From contig CALCCA010000016.1 of NCBI GenBank assembly GCA_937899725.1, forward strand, positions 1 through 64,000: DNA of 64,000 bases, given 5' to 3'. Both the position numbers and the translations under genes were made by a program. Every line of letters starts with the position of its first letter. Position 1 is the first letter of the stretch. The stretch is from an uncultured Halomicronema sp. GTDB lineage: Bacteria; Cyanobacteriota; Cyanobacteriia; Phormidesmidales; Phormidesmidaceae. The notes under the pieces were generated by a model. The model was not told where the DNA came from. It saw nothing but the letters and a program-made list of their open reading frames with translations, and ran no database searches. Shown here in pieces: positions 1 through 8,342 of this stretch.

Positions 1-824
1 GGAGAGGGCGATCGCCATCCTCTACATTTTGTGGATATTGCGATCGCGGCCTCTACGGCATCGTCAAAGACAGCGGCAACCCGGCTTTCCCTTTCAGCTT
101 ATAGACTAATTGACCTTACACCAGCCATAGAGGCCGCTTCCTAAAAGCAGTCAGCCAGAGGCAAATTTTGGCAACTTGACAATGTCGTACCCAACGTTCA
201 AAACGGAAAGTCAAGTCAACAGGGCTCTCCAAATATAGTAATTTCAACTAAGCATGAGAAGCTGAGTATCCTCAAAGCCTTGTATTGCAGTCAATTTGGT
301 TCTCAAATTCATTTAGGGTCACTATAAATCTTTTTCAATGGCGCTGACTCCAGACTGATTTTTCGTATCTGCAAAGACATTTCTGGGGTGATTTCAACGA
401 TAAGCTTCGATGAAATTTATTAATCCTAACGATATAAAAAAAATTAAGCGAGTAGTCCTAATTATCGTGGGGTACGTCATCGCTTGATGTGGCGCACTAA
501 AACCAATCCCGGCGGTGCGTTGGGCTATCGTCACCACACCCTCTTCAGCATCGTTTAATTAAGACTTTCTACGTGATCAAAAAACTGAGCTAGATGTCTG
601 GATGATCGAACAGCTTTCGTCCGGAGCAGGATTATTTTTTGATGATGGCGATCAGCAGCGATCGTTCCTTTTCCAATCTTGCCGATGAAACCAGTTATGC
701 CTTTAAGACGTTTAACCAAGAGTTCTTGGGTGCTGTGAGAGAGTAGGCAACGCAATCGTTAAAGGATTTTTCGCGAGTTTTTCCAACTTTTGACCCACCT
801 ATCAGACAGCTTTGGAGTTTTATC
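1..824. other. Non-coding region upstream of the amine oxidase
   Basis: No convincing gene. All three plus frames are open from the left window edge for about 30-47 codons (to roughly base 105-143), so the 3' end of a cut gene cannot be excluded, but nothing in them is recognisable. The middle is AT-rich. A copy of a dispersed repeat sits at 475-544. A weak half-match to the NtcA palindrome (GTA-N8-TAT) starts at 452. A short minus-strand reading frame at 555-755 has no recognisable features and is not called. Confidence 0.5.
475..544 (+). repeat. Dispersed repeat family A, copy 1
   Basis: About 70 bp with the core GGCGGTGCGTTGGGCT, preceded by a CGCTTGATGTGGCGC-like stretch and followed by a TCACCACACCCT-like stretch. 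Two further diverged copies with the same order of blocks are at 14203-14275 and 19042-19116. All three are intergenic. This kind of short palindromic repeat is common between cyanobacterial genes. Confidence 0.6.
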
Positions 825-2762
825 ATGACCGTTGCCCAAGAACCGACGACATCCCCGGCCACCGCTAGCGTTAGTCATCCTTTAGAGCCGCTGACCCCCG
901 AGGAGATCAAAGCCGCAGTCTCTATTGTGAAGACAGAAAAAGCGCTGACGGACAGCTTTCGCTTTGCCACTGTGACGCTCAAAGAGCCAGAAAAGCAGAC
1001 GGTGTTGAGCTTTCGTCTGGGCGACCCGATCGCTCGCGCAGTCTTTATGATTTTGCTGGATAATGCCACCGCGACAACCTACGAGGCGGTGGTTTCCCTT
1101 AATGAGCGGCGCTTGGTTGCTTGGGACGCAATTCCAGGCGTGCAGCCGCCCATTATGTTGGACGAATTTGTGGCCTGTGAGGCGGCGGTTAAGGCTTGTC
1201 CAGAGTTTCAAAGGGCGATCGCTAAGCGGGGCATCACCAATCCTGACCTGGTGATGGTCGATCCTTGGTCAGCCGGTCACTATGGCATCGCCGACGAAGT
1301 GGGTGTGCGACTGTCGCGGGCGCTGTGCTGGGTCAAAGCCAATCCCACCGACAACGGTTATGCCCACCCGATCGAAGGCGTCATCCCCGTGGTCGACCTC
1401 AATAAAATGGAAGTGATTCGCGTTGAAGACTATGGCGTGGTGCCTCTCCCCCCTGAGGATGGCAACTACATCCCTGAGTACGTCAAAAATTACCGGCAGG
1501 ATCTCAAACCGCTGGAGATTGTGCAACCCGACGGTCCCAGCTATGCGGTGGACGGTCACGAAATTAGCTGGCAAAAGTGGAAAGTTCGCGTTGGCTTCAC
1601 CCCTCGCGAAGGTCTCGTACTCTACGACGTGACCTACACCGACAACGGTGAAGATCGCCCCATTTTTTACCGGGCTTCCCTCGCCGAGATGACTGTTCCC
1701 TACGGCGATCCGCAACCCAATCACTATCGCAAAAACGCCTTTGACGTCGGCGAATACGGCATTGGCTCCCTCGCCAACTCGCTCAAATTAGGCTGCGACT
1801 GCCTCGGCGTCATCCACTACTTCGACGCCTTCATCACTGACTCGCGGGGTGAAGTCGCGCAGATCGAGAATGCTGTCTGCCTCCACGAAGAAGACTTTGG
1901 CATTCTCTGGAAGCATATGGACTGGCGCACCGAACAAACCGAAGTGCGTCGCTCTCGTCGCTTGGTGATCTCTTTCATCGCGACCGTTGGTAACTACGAA
2001 TATGGCTTTTACTGGTACTTCTACCAAGACGGCACCATTCAATATGAGGTGAAGCTGACCGGCATGGTGAGCACAGGAGCCGTTATGCCGGGTGAAGTGC
2101 CCAAATACGGCACGCTGGTGGCGCCCCAGCTCAACGCCCCGATTCACCAGCACATCTTTAATGTGCGGCTGGATATGAATATTGACGGAGCGAACAATTC
2201 GGTTTACGAAGTCGATATTGTGCCCGAAGACGACGAGCACAACCCCTATGGCAACGCTTTTTATGCTCAATCAACTCTGTTACCCACCGAGAAAGCCGCT
2301 CAGCGCCTGATCGACCCGATGAAAGGGCGCTATTGGAAAGTGGTGAACCCGGCCAAAACCAACGCGATGGGCTACCCAACTGCTTACAAGCTGATGCCCG
2401 GAGAGAATACCCTACCGCTGGCCCGACCCAGCGCCAGCGTGATTAACCGGGCGACTTATATGACTCAGCATCTATGGGTGACCCCCTACAGCGCCGACGA
2501 AAACTATCCCGCCGGCGACTATCCCAATCAGCATCCCGGTGGTGCGGGACTGCCCCAGTGGACAGCGGCCGATCGCCCAGTAGAAGACACAGATATCGTC
2601 GTTTGGTATACCTTTGCCCACAGTCATTCGCCCCGCGCTGAAGATTGGCCAGTGATGCCAGTCGCCACGATTGGGTTCATGCTCAAGCCGCTGAATTTCT
2701 TTGATGAGAATCCGGCCAACGACGTGCCGCCCTCCGTCAGCAAGCATTCTTGCTGCGGTTAG
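825..2762 (+). CDS. Copper-containing primary amine oxidase
   Basis: A copper/topaquinone amine oxidase of 645 residues, the usual family length. It oxidises primary amines (such as methylamine, tyramine or phenylethylamine) to an aldehyde, ammonia and hydrogen peroxide. The topaquinone signature Asn-Tyr-Glu-Tyr is at residues 390-393, so Tyr391 is the cofactor precursor. The copper ligands are His441 and His443 (motif HQH) and a third His in the C-terminal motif HSPRAEDWPVMP. No signal peptide is visible, so it may be cytoplasmic. The start ATG has a GGAG stretch just upstream. It is transcribed towards the minus-strand catabolic genes that follow. In this context the final amine-to-ammonium step of a methylated-amine pathway is a plausible job (inference). 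The family is very secure; the substrate is unknown. Confidence 0.93.
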   Translation: MTVAQEPTTSPATASVSHPLEPLTPEEIKAAVSIVKTEKALTDSFRFATVTLKEPEKQTVLSFRLGDPIARAVFMILLDNATATTYEAVVSLNERRLVAWDAIPGVQPPIMLDEFVACEAAVKACPEFQRAIAKRGITNPDLVMVDPWSAGHYGIADEVGVRLSRALCWVKANPTDNGYAHPIEGVIPVVDLNKMEVIRVEDYGVVPLPPEDGNYIPEYVKNYRQDLKPLEIVQPDGPSYAVDGHEISWQKWKVRVGFTPREGLVLYDVTYTDNGEDRPIFYRASLAEMTVPYGDPQPNHYRKNAFDVGEYGIGSLANSLKLGCDCLGVIHYFDAFITDSRGEVAQIENAVCLHEEDFGILWKHMDWRTEQTEVRRSRRLVISFIATVGNYEYGFYWYFYQDGTIQYEVKLTGMVSTGAVMPGEVPKYGTLVAPQLNAPIHQHIFNVRLDMNIDGANNSVYEVDIVPEDDEHNPYGNAFYAQSTLLPTEKAAQRLIDPMKGRYWKVVNPAKTNAMGYPTAYKLMPGENTLPLARPSASVINRATYMTQHLWVTPYSADENYPAGDYPNQHPGGAGLPQWTAADRPVEDTDIVVWYTFAHSHSPRAEDWPVMPVATIGFMLKPLNFFDENPANDVPPSVSKHSCCG

Positions 2763-2849
2763 CGGGAGATATCGCGCTGGGTTCAGTCAGCAATCTGCAT
2801 CGGGGTGTGAAGAAGCCTGAGTGATGTCTGTTCTTGTTTTAACGCCAGT

Positions 2850-3025
2850 TCGGGTTAAGCCAAACCCCGTTGCTTTCCCCTCTGGGGAGGGGCTAGTGGG
2901 GTAGGTGGAACACCTCTCAGCGGGAGGATCGACACCCACCCCGCCTTTGGCACCCCTCCCCAGAGGGGATTGTCGCTTCAACCGGCGGGTCAGCGTGCCT
3001 GATGCCCTTATCCCGAACTCAGGTT
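2850..3025 (-). repeat. Hairpin repeat family B, copy 1
   Basis: Intergenic element with two arms, CCCCTCTGGGGAGGGG (around 2877-2892) and CCCCTCCCCAGAGGGG (around 2954-2969), that can fold into a long stem-loop. It runs on into ACCGGCGGG and a TTATCCCGAACTCAGGTT end. An inverted full copy lies at 24471-24625 and a partial copy at 3910-3985. It looks like a MITE-type or REP-like palindrome between the convergent genes on either side. Confidence 0.7.
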
Positions 3026-3045
3026 GTTTTAGACAGGTGCTCGTT

Positions 3046-3774
3046 TTAGACGGGCGCGATCGCGGGGCTAGAACAAGGCACTGAACACAGCGCTAACCAA
3101 GTGTGGGCAACCTGTTCGGCAAAGGCCGCAGCGCCCTCAGCATGGGCGGTGATCTGCGCTTGAATTTGGCGATCAAGACGGGGATAGTGGGCATCGATCC
3201 AGTCACTTTTAGCCGCTAGCCAATCGGCAATAATGGCGGGCGTGACCTCTAGATGAAACTGAAAGCCGTAGATGTTGGTGCCAATGCGATAAGCCTGATG
3301 CGGGCAAATATCGTTGGTCATGAGCCAGGTGGCGGGCTCCGGCAGCTTAAAGGTGTCAAAGTGCCACTGCATGATGTGCAAATCTGCTGGGCAAGCCTGC
3401 AACCAGGGTTCTGTTGCCGCCGGCTGCACTACCCGCAGGGGTGAGAACCCCAGCTCCGGCTGACTGTGCGGATAGACGTGAGAGCCGAAGGCGCGGGCAA
3501 CCAGCTGAGCCCCCAAACACACACCCATAATGGGCTTGTGCTCGGCATGAAACTCGTGAATCAGCGCGACCACCCGCTTGAGATGAGGATATCGCTCATC
3601 CTCGTGGGCGTTCATGTGTCCCCCCAAAATAATCAGTCCCGCATAGTCCTCTGGCGGTGGAGCTGGCTGCTGTTCTGGCAGCCAAGTCAACAGCTCCGCC
3701 CCTGCCTTGACCAGGTGCTCTCCTAAAATCCCAACGGGATCTTGACTGCTGTTTTGAATGACGAGGATTTTCAT
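3046..3774 (-). CDS. Class I glutamine amidotransferase-like hydrolase
   Basis: A 242-residue class I glutamine amidotransferase (GATase1) fold protein of the GMP-synthase-like stand-alone group. The nucleophile elbow reads GVCLGAQ with Cys86, and the His-Glu pair of the triad is in FQFHLEV (His174, Glu176), so all catalytic residues are present. It could hydrolyse glutamine or a gamma-glutamyl amide. The latter fits the neighbouring glutamine-synthetase-like ligases, because enterobacterial PuuD, which hydrolyses gamma-glutamyl-GABA, has a related fold (established for PuuD, inferred here). It ends convergently with the amine oxidase and is followed upstream by a second, catalytically altered GATase-like gene. 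Start is ATG at 3774. Confidence 0.82.
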   Translation of the reverse strand: MKILVIQNSSQDPVGILGEHLVKAGAELLTWLPEQQPAPPPEDYAGLIILGGHMNAHEDERYPHLKRVVALIHEFHAEHKPIMGVCLGAQLVARAFGSHVYPHSQPELGFSPLRVVQPAATEPWLQACPADLHIMQWHFDTFKLPEPATWLMTNDICPHQAYRIGTNIYGFQFHLEVTPAIIADWLAAKSDWIDAHYPRLDRQIQAQITAHAEGAAAFAEQVAHTWLALCSVPCSSPAIAPV

Positions 3775-3909
3775 GACGAACGGCGATCGCCCCCCTAATG
3801 TGACGTCAGCCCTGAGCTGACCTGCTTATGCTAGCGACATCTCTCCGGCCAAACTGTTTGCCAGCGGACGGATAGGCGACCTAAATTATGCTGCTGTCTG
3901 GATGTCGCT

Positions 3910-3985
3910 CCTCCCGCTGAGAGTCGTTCAACCCACCCCATTCGCCCCTCTCCAGAGGGGAAAGCAATGGGGTTTGGCTTAAACC
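3910..3985 (+). repeat. Hairpin repeat family B, partial copy 2
   Basis: Half element matching one arm of the repeats at 2850-3025 and 24471-24625: an AACCCACCCCATT stretch, then CCCCTCTCCAGAGGGG and AAAGCAATGGGG. It lies between the two GATase-like genes. Confidence 0.6.
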
Positions 3986-4047
3986 CAAACTGATGTTATT
4001 GGAGAGCCAACGGCAGGGACTCTCGCCCGTCGACTGATCGCTGCCCG

Positions 4048-4854
4048 CTACAGGCTGCACTGTCCCAAAAAGAAGCGAAACTGCTGTTGGGTTTGCCAAA
4101 CATAATCTGTTGGCAGCCACAAATCTCGCAGGCCGTAGTCAATGTGCTGCGCCGAGACGAGATTGTCCCGACGTTCGGCCCGCATCATGCGCTCCAAGAT
4201 CCAGGGGTCGCGAGAATATTCGGGGTGGCCCGAAAAGGCCAAAATGTGACCGCCGAGCATCCAGCCGAGATATTCCGTCACGCCGCTAGTGCCCAAAGAC
4301 GCCGCTTCCGCCGGGAGTTGAATAATGCCGTCATTGTGGTGAACTTGAATCGCATAGGCGGTGCGGTCAGTGCCGAAATAGCTGCGAGCGGCCTCGCTGA
4401 GCTGAATGGTGACAACCGATAGCTCCGTGCCAGGGGGATTGCGATCAACTTTACCGCCTAATGCCTGGGCCAAAATTTGCGGCGCAAAAGAAAAGCCCGA
4501 CAGCTTGATCTGGCGCTGATGATAGTTGCGCAGCACGGCCTGCAATTGCAGAATCCACTCGTCTTGGTCGTAAGCGCCGCTAGCCGTGCCCGAAATCACG
4601 ATGCCGTCTAAATCAGCCAGCTCGGCATCGCTCGGGTAGTGACCTTTGCGCGGTTCAAACTTGATCAGTTCGACGCTTTTCAGCGTTGTTCCACCCAGGT
4701 CGTCGGGCTCACTCTGGGCACAGACTTCGGCAAACAGCTGCTGGTGCATTGTGTAGAAGCCATCGGCATAGCGCTCCAAAATTTCCGGTGCCCACCAGCG
4801 CAGGTCATCGGTGCCGACATCAAAACTCGCCAGCCGCAGGTTTTTTGCAGTCAT
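4048..4854 (-). CDS. GATase1-like protein lacking the catalytic cysteine
   Basis: A 268-residue class I GATase-like protein. The frame stays open upstream, but the ATG at 4854 (MTAKNLRLAS) is chosen because it avoids a 300-base overlap with the next gene. The fold is clear from IVISGTASGAYD, ILAQALGG and AFSGHPEYSRD. The position of the nucleophile is changed: the elbow reads GFSFAPQ, with Ser122 (codon TCT) where GICFGHQ-type enzymes carry Cys. The His-Glu pair (His210, Glu212) is kept. It may be a non-catalytic subunit, a binder of gamma-glutamyl compounds or a Ser variant. It lies between a normal GATase1 gene and a PhyH gene on the same strand, so it is probably co-transcribed with them. 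Fold secure, role unknown. Confidence 0.78.
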   Translation of the reverse strand: MTAKNLRLASFDVGTDDLRWWAPEILERYADGFYTMHQQLFAEVCAQSEPDDLGGTTLKSVELIKFEPRKGHYPSDAELADLDGIVISGTASGAYDQDEWILQLQAVLRNYHQRQIKLSGFSFAPQILAQALGGKVDRNPPGTELSVVTIQLSEAARSYFGTDRTAYAIQVHHNDGIIQLPAEAASLGTSGVTEYLGWMLGGHILAFSGHPEYSRDPWILERMMRAERRDNLVSAQHIDYGLRDLWLPTDYVWQTQQQFRFFLGQCSL

Positions 4855-4918
4855 AGCATTCGGTTCGGGGTAAAGGATGCAAGGGGGGACGGAGTGCGAT
4901 CGCTTAGCGCTGCGATGG

Positions 4919-5821
4919 TTACGGAACCAGAGCATCGCCACAATAATCGGCCAGAAAGGGGGTACGGTAGCCGTCCTGACTCCACAAGATCGGGAAATAG
5001 CTTTCATCCATTGCCAGCGTTTCGAGGCGACGATAGCGGCTAAAAATGAAGCCTTGGTCGCTGTGGGGCTGAAATTTGGCTTGGGGATGCAGAGTGCTAA
5101 TGGCCAAACTACGCCGGGTTTGATGGGTTGTCTGGTTGCGATCTGAACCATGCCAGAGCTGGCCGTGAAAGCAGATGGCGCTACCGGGAGATAACTCGAT
5201 GGACTGAATCTGGGGAGCATCTACCCTGGCTGCTGTTGCTGCCTGCCAGAGGGGAGCCCGGTAATCTTCGCGCGGCGCATGGAGAAAGCGGATTCTATCG
5301 GCGCTGGGCCAATGGTGGGAGCCAGGTACGATTTGCAGGGTACCGGCGGCTGAGGTGGCATGGCTGAGGGCGATCCAGCAGGTGACGACACTGGCCGGGT
5401 CGAGGCTAGCCACGTAAGTGCTGTTGCGGTGAAAGGACACCGGAGGAGCCGCCGGCGGCTTGAGCCAGCAGGCATCGAAGCCGTAGCGGGCGGCGGGCCA
5501 ACCCATCAGGCTGGCATTGAGGCGGGCGATCGCCGGCGACAGGGTAACGCTAGCCAGGGTGCGATCGCACCGCCACAGTCCGGTCATTTGGCGGGTGGCG
5601 TTGGGCTGACTGAGGCCAGGTCGGCCATACCACTCGTCTGGATAGATGCCGGTTTCAAACTGGGTGTCAAACAGCGGCTCAAACCGCCCCACAATGCGCT
5701 CAATCTGGGCCGCTGACAGCACATTCTCCAGAATTAGGTAGCCCTGCTGCTGAAACTGGTCAACCTGGCTGGGGGTAACGGGCGGATAGTCCTGACGGGC
5801 GGGGGGCGATAGATTCTGCAT
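4919..5821 (-). CDS. PhyH-family Fe(II)/2OG oxygenase, paralog 1 (HxN variant)
   Basis: A 300-residue member of the phytanoyl-CoA dioxygenase (PhyH) family of iron/2-oxoglutarate oxygenases, one of three paralogs in this window. Conserved blocks shared by all three are an N-terminal GYLILE-type stretch, VTCWIAL, GSH(H/R)W, the WHGS motif with the distal ligand His224, a 2OG-binding Arg-Arg (RRSL, about 236-237) and the C-terminal tail FLADYCGDAL. The first iron motif is unusual: His131-Arg-Asn133 (codon AAC) instead of the HxD present in paralogs 2 and 3 (HQD). Loss of the carboxylate may disable or change iron chemistry. The substrate is unknown; oxidation or N-demethylation of an amine or amide is plausible from context only. 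Confidence 0.85.
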   Translation of the reverse strand: MQNLSPPARQDYPPVTPSQVDQFQQQGYLILENVLSAAQIERIVGRFEPLFDTQFETGIYPDEWYGRPGLSQPNATRQMTGLWRCDRTLASVTLSPAIARLNASLMGWPAARYGFDACWLKPPAAPPVSFHRNSTYVASLDPASVVTCWIALSHATSAAGTLQIVPGSHHWPSADRIRFLHAPREDYRAPLWQAATAARVDAPQIQSIELSPGSAICFHGQLWHGSDRNQTTHQTRRSLAISTLHPQAKFQPHSDQGFIFSRYRRLETLAMDESYFPILWSQDGYRTPFLADYCGDALVP

Positions 5822-5914
5822 AAATTTAGAAAGTCAGACAGGCTGGGGGAACGTGTTCCAAAAAAGCGTACCGATCGTCGGGGTTTAACACGTACATGTT
5901 TAGCAAATGCTTTG

Positions 5915-6004
5915 TGGATCTCCCTTAAATCCCCTTGAAGAGGGGCTGCGAGCCAACATTTACATAGCCCCTTTTTCAAGGGGGCGGCGACAGCGGGGGA
6001 TCAC
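5915..6004. repeat. Inverted-repeat hairpin element
   Basis: About 90 bp between two PhyH genes with imperfect 35-bp inverted ends. It begins GGATCTCCCTTAAATCCCC, has CTTGAAGAGGGGCT and AGCCCCTTTTTCAAG as inner arms, and closes with GGGGGATC. It can form a long cruciform or RNA hairpin. It could end or attenuate the transcript between 6049 and 5821. No second copy was seen in the window. Confidence 0.55.
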
Positions 6005-6048
6005 ACAACTACGCCAAACAAATACTTTGACACTGCCAAACCCCGACG

Positions 6049-6942
6049 CTAGTCCACCAGGGCATCGCCGCAATAGTCGGCCAAAAACGGCGTGCGGTAG
6101 CCGTCTTCGCGCCACACAATGGGGAAGAAACTTTCATCCATGGTGTTGTCTCCCTGGCGTTTGTATTTACCCGCGATATAGCCACCGGGCACGTAGGTGT
6201 CAAAGTCTCTAAAGCGCGCCTCGGCGGGGATATAGGACAGCACCAGACTGCGACGAATAACGTTCATCGTATTCGCCCCCGAACCATGCCAAGCATTGCC
6301 GTGGTGAAACACACAGCCCCCTGGCGGAATGTCGAGCTGGACGACTTCTGGGCGATCAACCCCCGCCCGCTGCGCCGCCTGCTCCATATCAGCCAGGTAG
6401 CTTTTGTCCTGGTTGTGAAACGCGGGGACGGCGGCGGACATCTGCCAACGGTGCGACCCGCGCGCATACTCAATGGTGCTAGCCCCGGCCATCGCGTGGC
6501 TGAGGGCAATCCAGCAGGTGACGGTGCCCGGCGGGGTGTGGTAATTGATATACATCGAGTCTTGATGCAGGGTCGTTTCTTTGGCCCCCGGCGGCTTGAG
6601 CCACATCCCATCAGCCAGAAACCGCGCCCCCGACCAACCTTCTAGCATGGCGGCAATGCGACCAATTTTGGCGGACAGGAGGACTGCGGCCAGGGTGCGA
6701 TCGCACCGCCACACCCCGGTCATTTGCCCCGCTGCGCCTGGCTTACCCAAATAGGGATTCCAGTGCCATTCTTCGGGGTAAACCCCGGTTTCAAACTGGC
6801 CCGCAAACAGCGGCTCAAATCGCTCGACTAGGGGCGCGACGAGAGCCGGGGCAATCAGATCTTGAACCACCAGAAAGCCATCTCGATGGAACTGGGAAAT
6901 CTGCTCTGCAGTGATCGGGGCTTTGACTTGAGTTTGCGTCAC
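6049..6942 (-). CDS. PhyH-family Fe(II)/2OG oxygenase, paralog 2
   Basis: A 297-residue PhyH-type dioxygenase with the full facial triad: HQD (His126, Asp128) and distal His219 in WHGSG, plus Arg-Arg at about 230-231 for 2-oxoglutarate. It shares with paralogs 1 and 3 the QFHRDGFL(V/I) start and the tail MDESFFPI...FLADYCGDAL. The start is GTG at 6942, three bases after the stop of the upstream glutamine-synthetase-like gene. A GGAGG about 10-11 bases before it lies close to the end of that gene, so the two are probably translationally coupled. This tight link suggests that the oxygenase acts on the product or substrate of the ligase (inference). The exact substrate is unknown. Confidence 0.88.
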   Translation of the reverse strand: MTQTQVKAPITAEQISQFHRDGFLVVQDLIAPALVAPLVERFEPLFAGQFETGVYPEEWHWNPYLGKPGAAGQMTGVWRCDRTLAAVLLSAKIGRIAAMLEGWSGARFLADGMWLKPPGAKETTLHQDSMYINYHTPPGTVTCWIALSHAMAGASTIEYARGSHRWQMSAAVPAFHNQDKSYLADMEQAAQRAGVDRPEVVQLDIPPGGCVFHHGNAWHGSGANTMNVIRRSLVLSYIPAEARFRDFDTYVPGGYIAGKYKRQGDNTMDESFFPIVWREDGYRTPFLADYCGDALVD

Positions 6943-6945
6943 AGA

Positions 6946-8283
6946 TTAATAAACCTCCAGGTATTCGGTCTTTTCCCAATCGGTAATGTGATCGTGAAAC
7001 CGGGCCAGCTCAAACTGTTTCACCGTGGTGAACAGCTGACAAAACTCTGGGCCGAGCATCTCTTGCATGGCGCTGTCGGCCGCGAGCGCCGCTAGGGCGG
7101 CATCCAACGTTTTAGGGAAGGGGGGCAGGCTCGGATCTTCTTCGCTGGGGCCGTCTACCATCGGCTGTAGCTCCCGCTGCTCTTTGATGCCGAGCAGTCC
7201 GGCGGCGAGGGTGGCGGCGGCCGTTAGATAGGGATTGCTGAGGCCCGAACCCGCGCGCATTTCCAAATGGGTATCTTCATCCCCGGTGGCCTTGACCCGC
7301 ACCATCGCCGTGCGATCTTCGATGCCCCAACTGATGTTAGAAGGCGCAAACGTGTGGGGTTTGAGCCGTCGATAGCAGTTGGGCGTCGGCCCAATCAGCG
7401 GCATCATCGCCGGAGCATGAGCCAAAATCCCTTGAATAAACGATCGCGCCGTGGCCGACAGGCCGTGGGGGGCATCCTCGTCTAAAAACAGGTTGGTGTC
7501 CCCGTCCCACAGACTCAGGTGAAAGTGGCAGCAGCAACCGGCCATCCCCGCAAACGGCTTCGACATAAAGCTGGCCTGATAGCCCAAGTGATGAGCGATT
7601 TCCTTCACCGCATTTTTGAAGGTAAAGGCTTTGTCGGCCCCCTGAATGCCAATGCTGGGGCCATAGTTGATTTCAAACTGGGAAGGCGCGTACTCGCAGT
7701 TGTGGGTAATCACGTCAATGCCCGCCGCCTGCAGATAGTCCAGCATTTGGCTGATTTCTGGCACGTACTGATTGCGAATATGGTTGAAAATGTGGAGCCC
7801 GTCAAACAAAGGCTGTTGCGTCTCGGCATTGAGCAGGTAAAACTCAAACTCGTGGCCCATCATCACGTCGAAGCCGAGCTGTTTAGCGCGATCGAGCAGT
7901 GACTTCAACACGTAGCGGGGCGCTCCCAACAGCGGTTCTTCCGGCCCCCAATAGGCATCACAAACGACCTTCGCGGTGTGATCCATCCAGGGGACGGGGG
8001 TGCAACTGCTGAGGTCAGGAAAGAGCAGATGGTCGCGATAGCGCCGCTCTTCGTGATAACCGGACGTGGTGACGACTGATGAGGCCGTGTCTAAAGCCAG
8101 GGTGCCGCCGTAGAAGTTAAGACCTTTGCGGGCGTAGCCTTCGACTTTGCCGATGGGAATCACCTTTAAGCGGGAGACGCCATGCAGGTCGGGCAGCTCG
8201 AAGCGCACATATTTGACGCCCTGCTCAGTTAAGGATTCGACCCAGCTGGCGATGGTTTCCGGCGCGGCGGTGGTGACGACCAT
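6946..8283 (-). CDS. Glutamine synthetase-like gamma-glutamyl ligase (PuuA/GmaS-like)
   Basis: A 445-residue glutamine-synthetase-fold ligase. ATP-grasp-like glutamate/metal motifs are seen in order: GHEFEFYLL, CEYAPSQFEINYG, HFHLSLWDGD, NCYRRLKP, EDRTAMVRVK and HLEMRAGSGLSNPY. The start ATG at 8283 is supported by AGGAG ten bases upstream; the longer frame would overlap the region of the next gene. It lacks the N-terminal features of the GlnA used for ammonium assimilation and resembles amine-specific members (gamma-glutamylpolyamine or gamma-glutamylmethylamide synthetases). These couple glutamate to an amine with ATP. In this cluster, methylamine or another small amine is the likely substrate (inference). 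The gene is coupled to the PhyH gene downstream. Confidence 0.85.
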   Translation of the reverse strand: MVVTTAAPETIASWVESLTEQGVKYVRFELPDLHGVSRLKVIPIGKVEGYARKGLNFYGGTLALDTASSVVTTSGYHEERRYRDHLLFPDLSSCTPVPWMDHTAKVVCDAYWGPEEPLLGAPRYVLKSLLDRAKQLGFDVMMGHEFEFYLLNAETQQPLFDGLHIFNHIRNQYVPEISQMLDYLQAAGIDVITHNCEYAPSQFEINYGPSIGIQGADKAFTFKNAVKEIAHHLGYQASFMSKPFAGMAGCCCHFHLSLWDGDTNLFLDEDAPHGLSATARSFIQGILAHAPAMMPLIGPTPNCYRRLKPHTFAPSNISWGIEDRTAMVRVKATGDEDTHLEMRAGSGLSNPYLTAAATLAAGLLGIKEQRELQPMVDGPSEEDPSLPPFPKTLDAALAALAADSAMQEMLGPEFCQLFTTVKQFELARFHDHITDWEKTEYLEVY

Positions 8284-8342
8284 TAACGGTTGCTCCTGAT
8301 GAACATGCCCTAATCTCTCTAAAGACTTGGGCCAATGCTGTA

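Noticed and set aside
555-755. Minus-strand 66-codon frame upstream of the amine oxidase
   Set aside because: No recognisable features and no supporting ribosome-binding site; likely chance.
1788-2270. Long antisense frames inside the amine oxidase and nif genes
   Set aside because: They are shadows caused by GC-rich codon bias in real genes; no independent features.
4855-5220. Longer N-terminus for the Cys-less GATase-like gene
   Set aside because: It would overlap the PhyH gene by 300 bases in another frame; ATG 4854 gives a normal GATase start.
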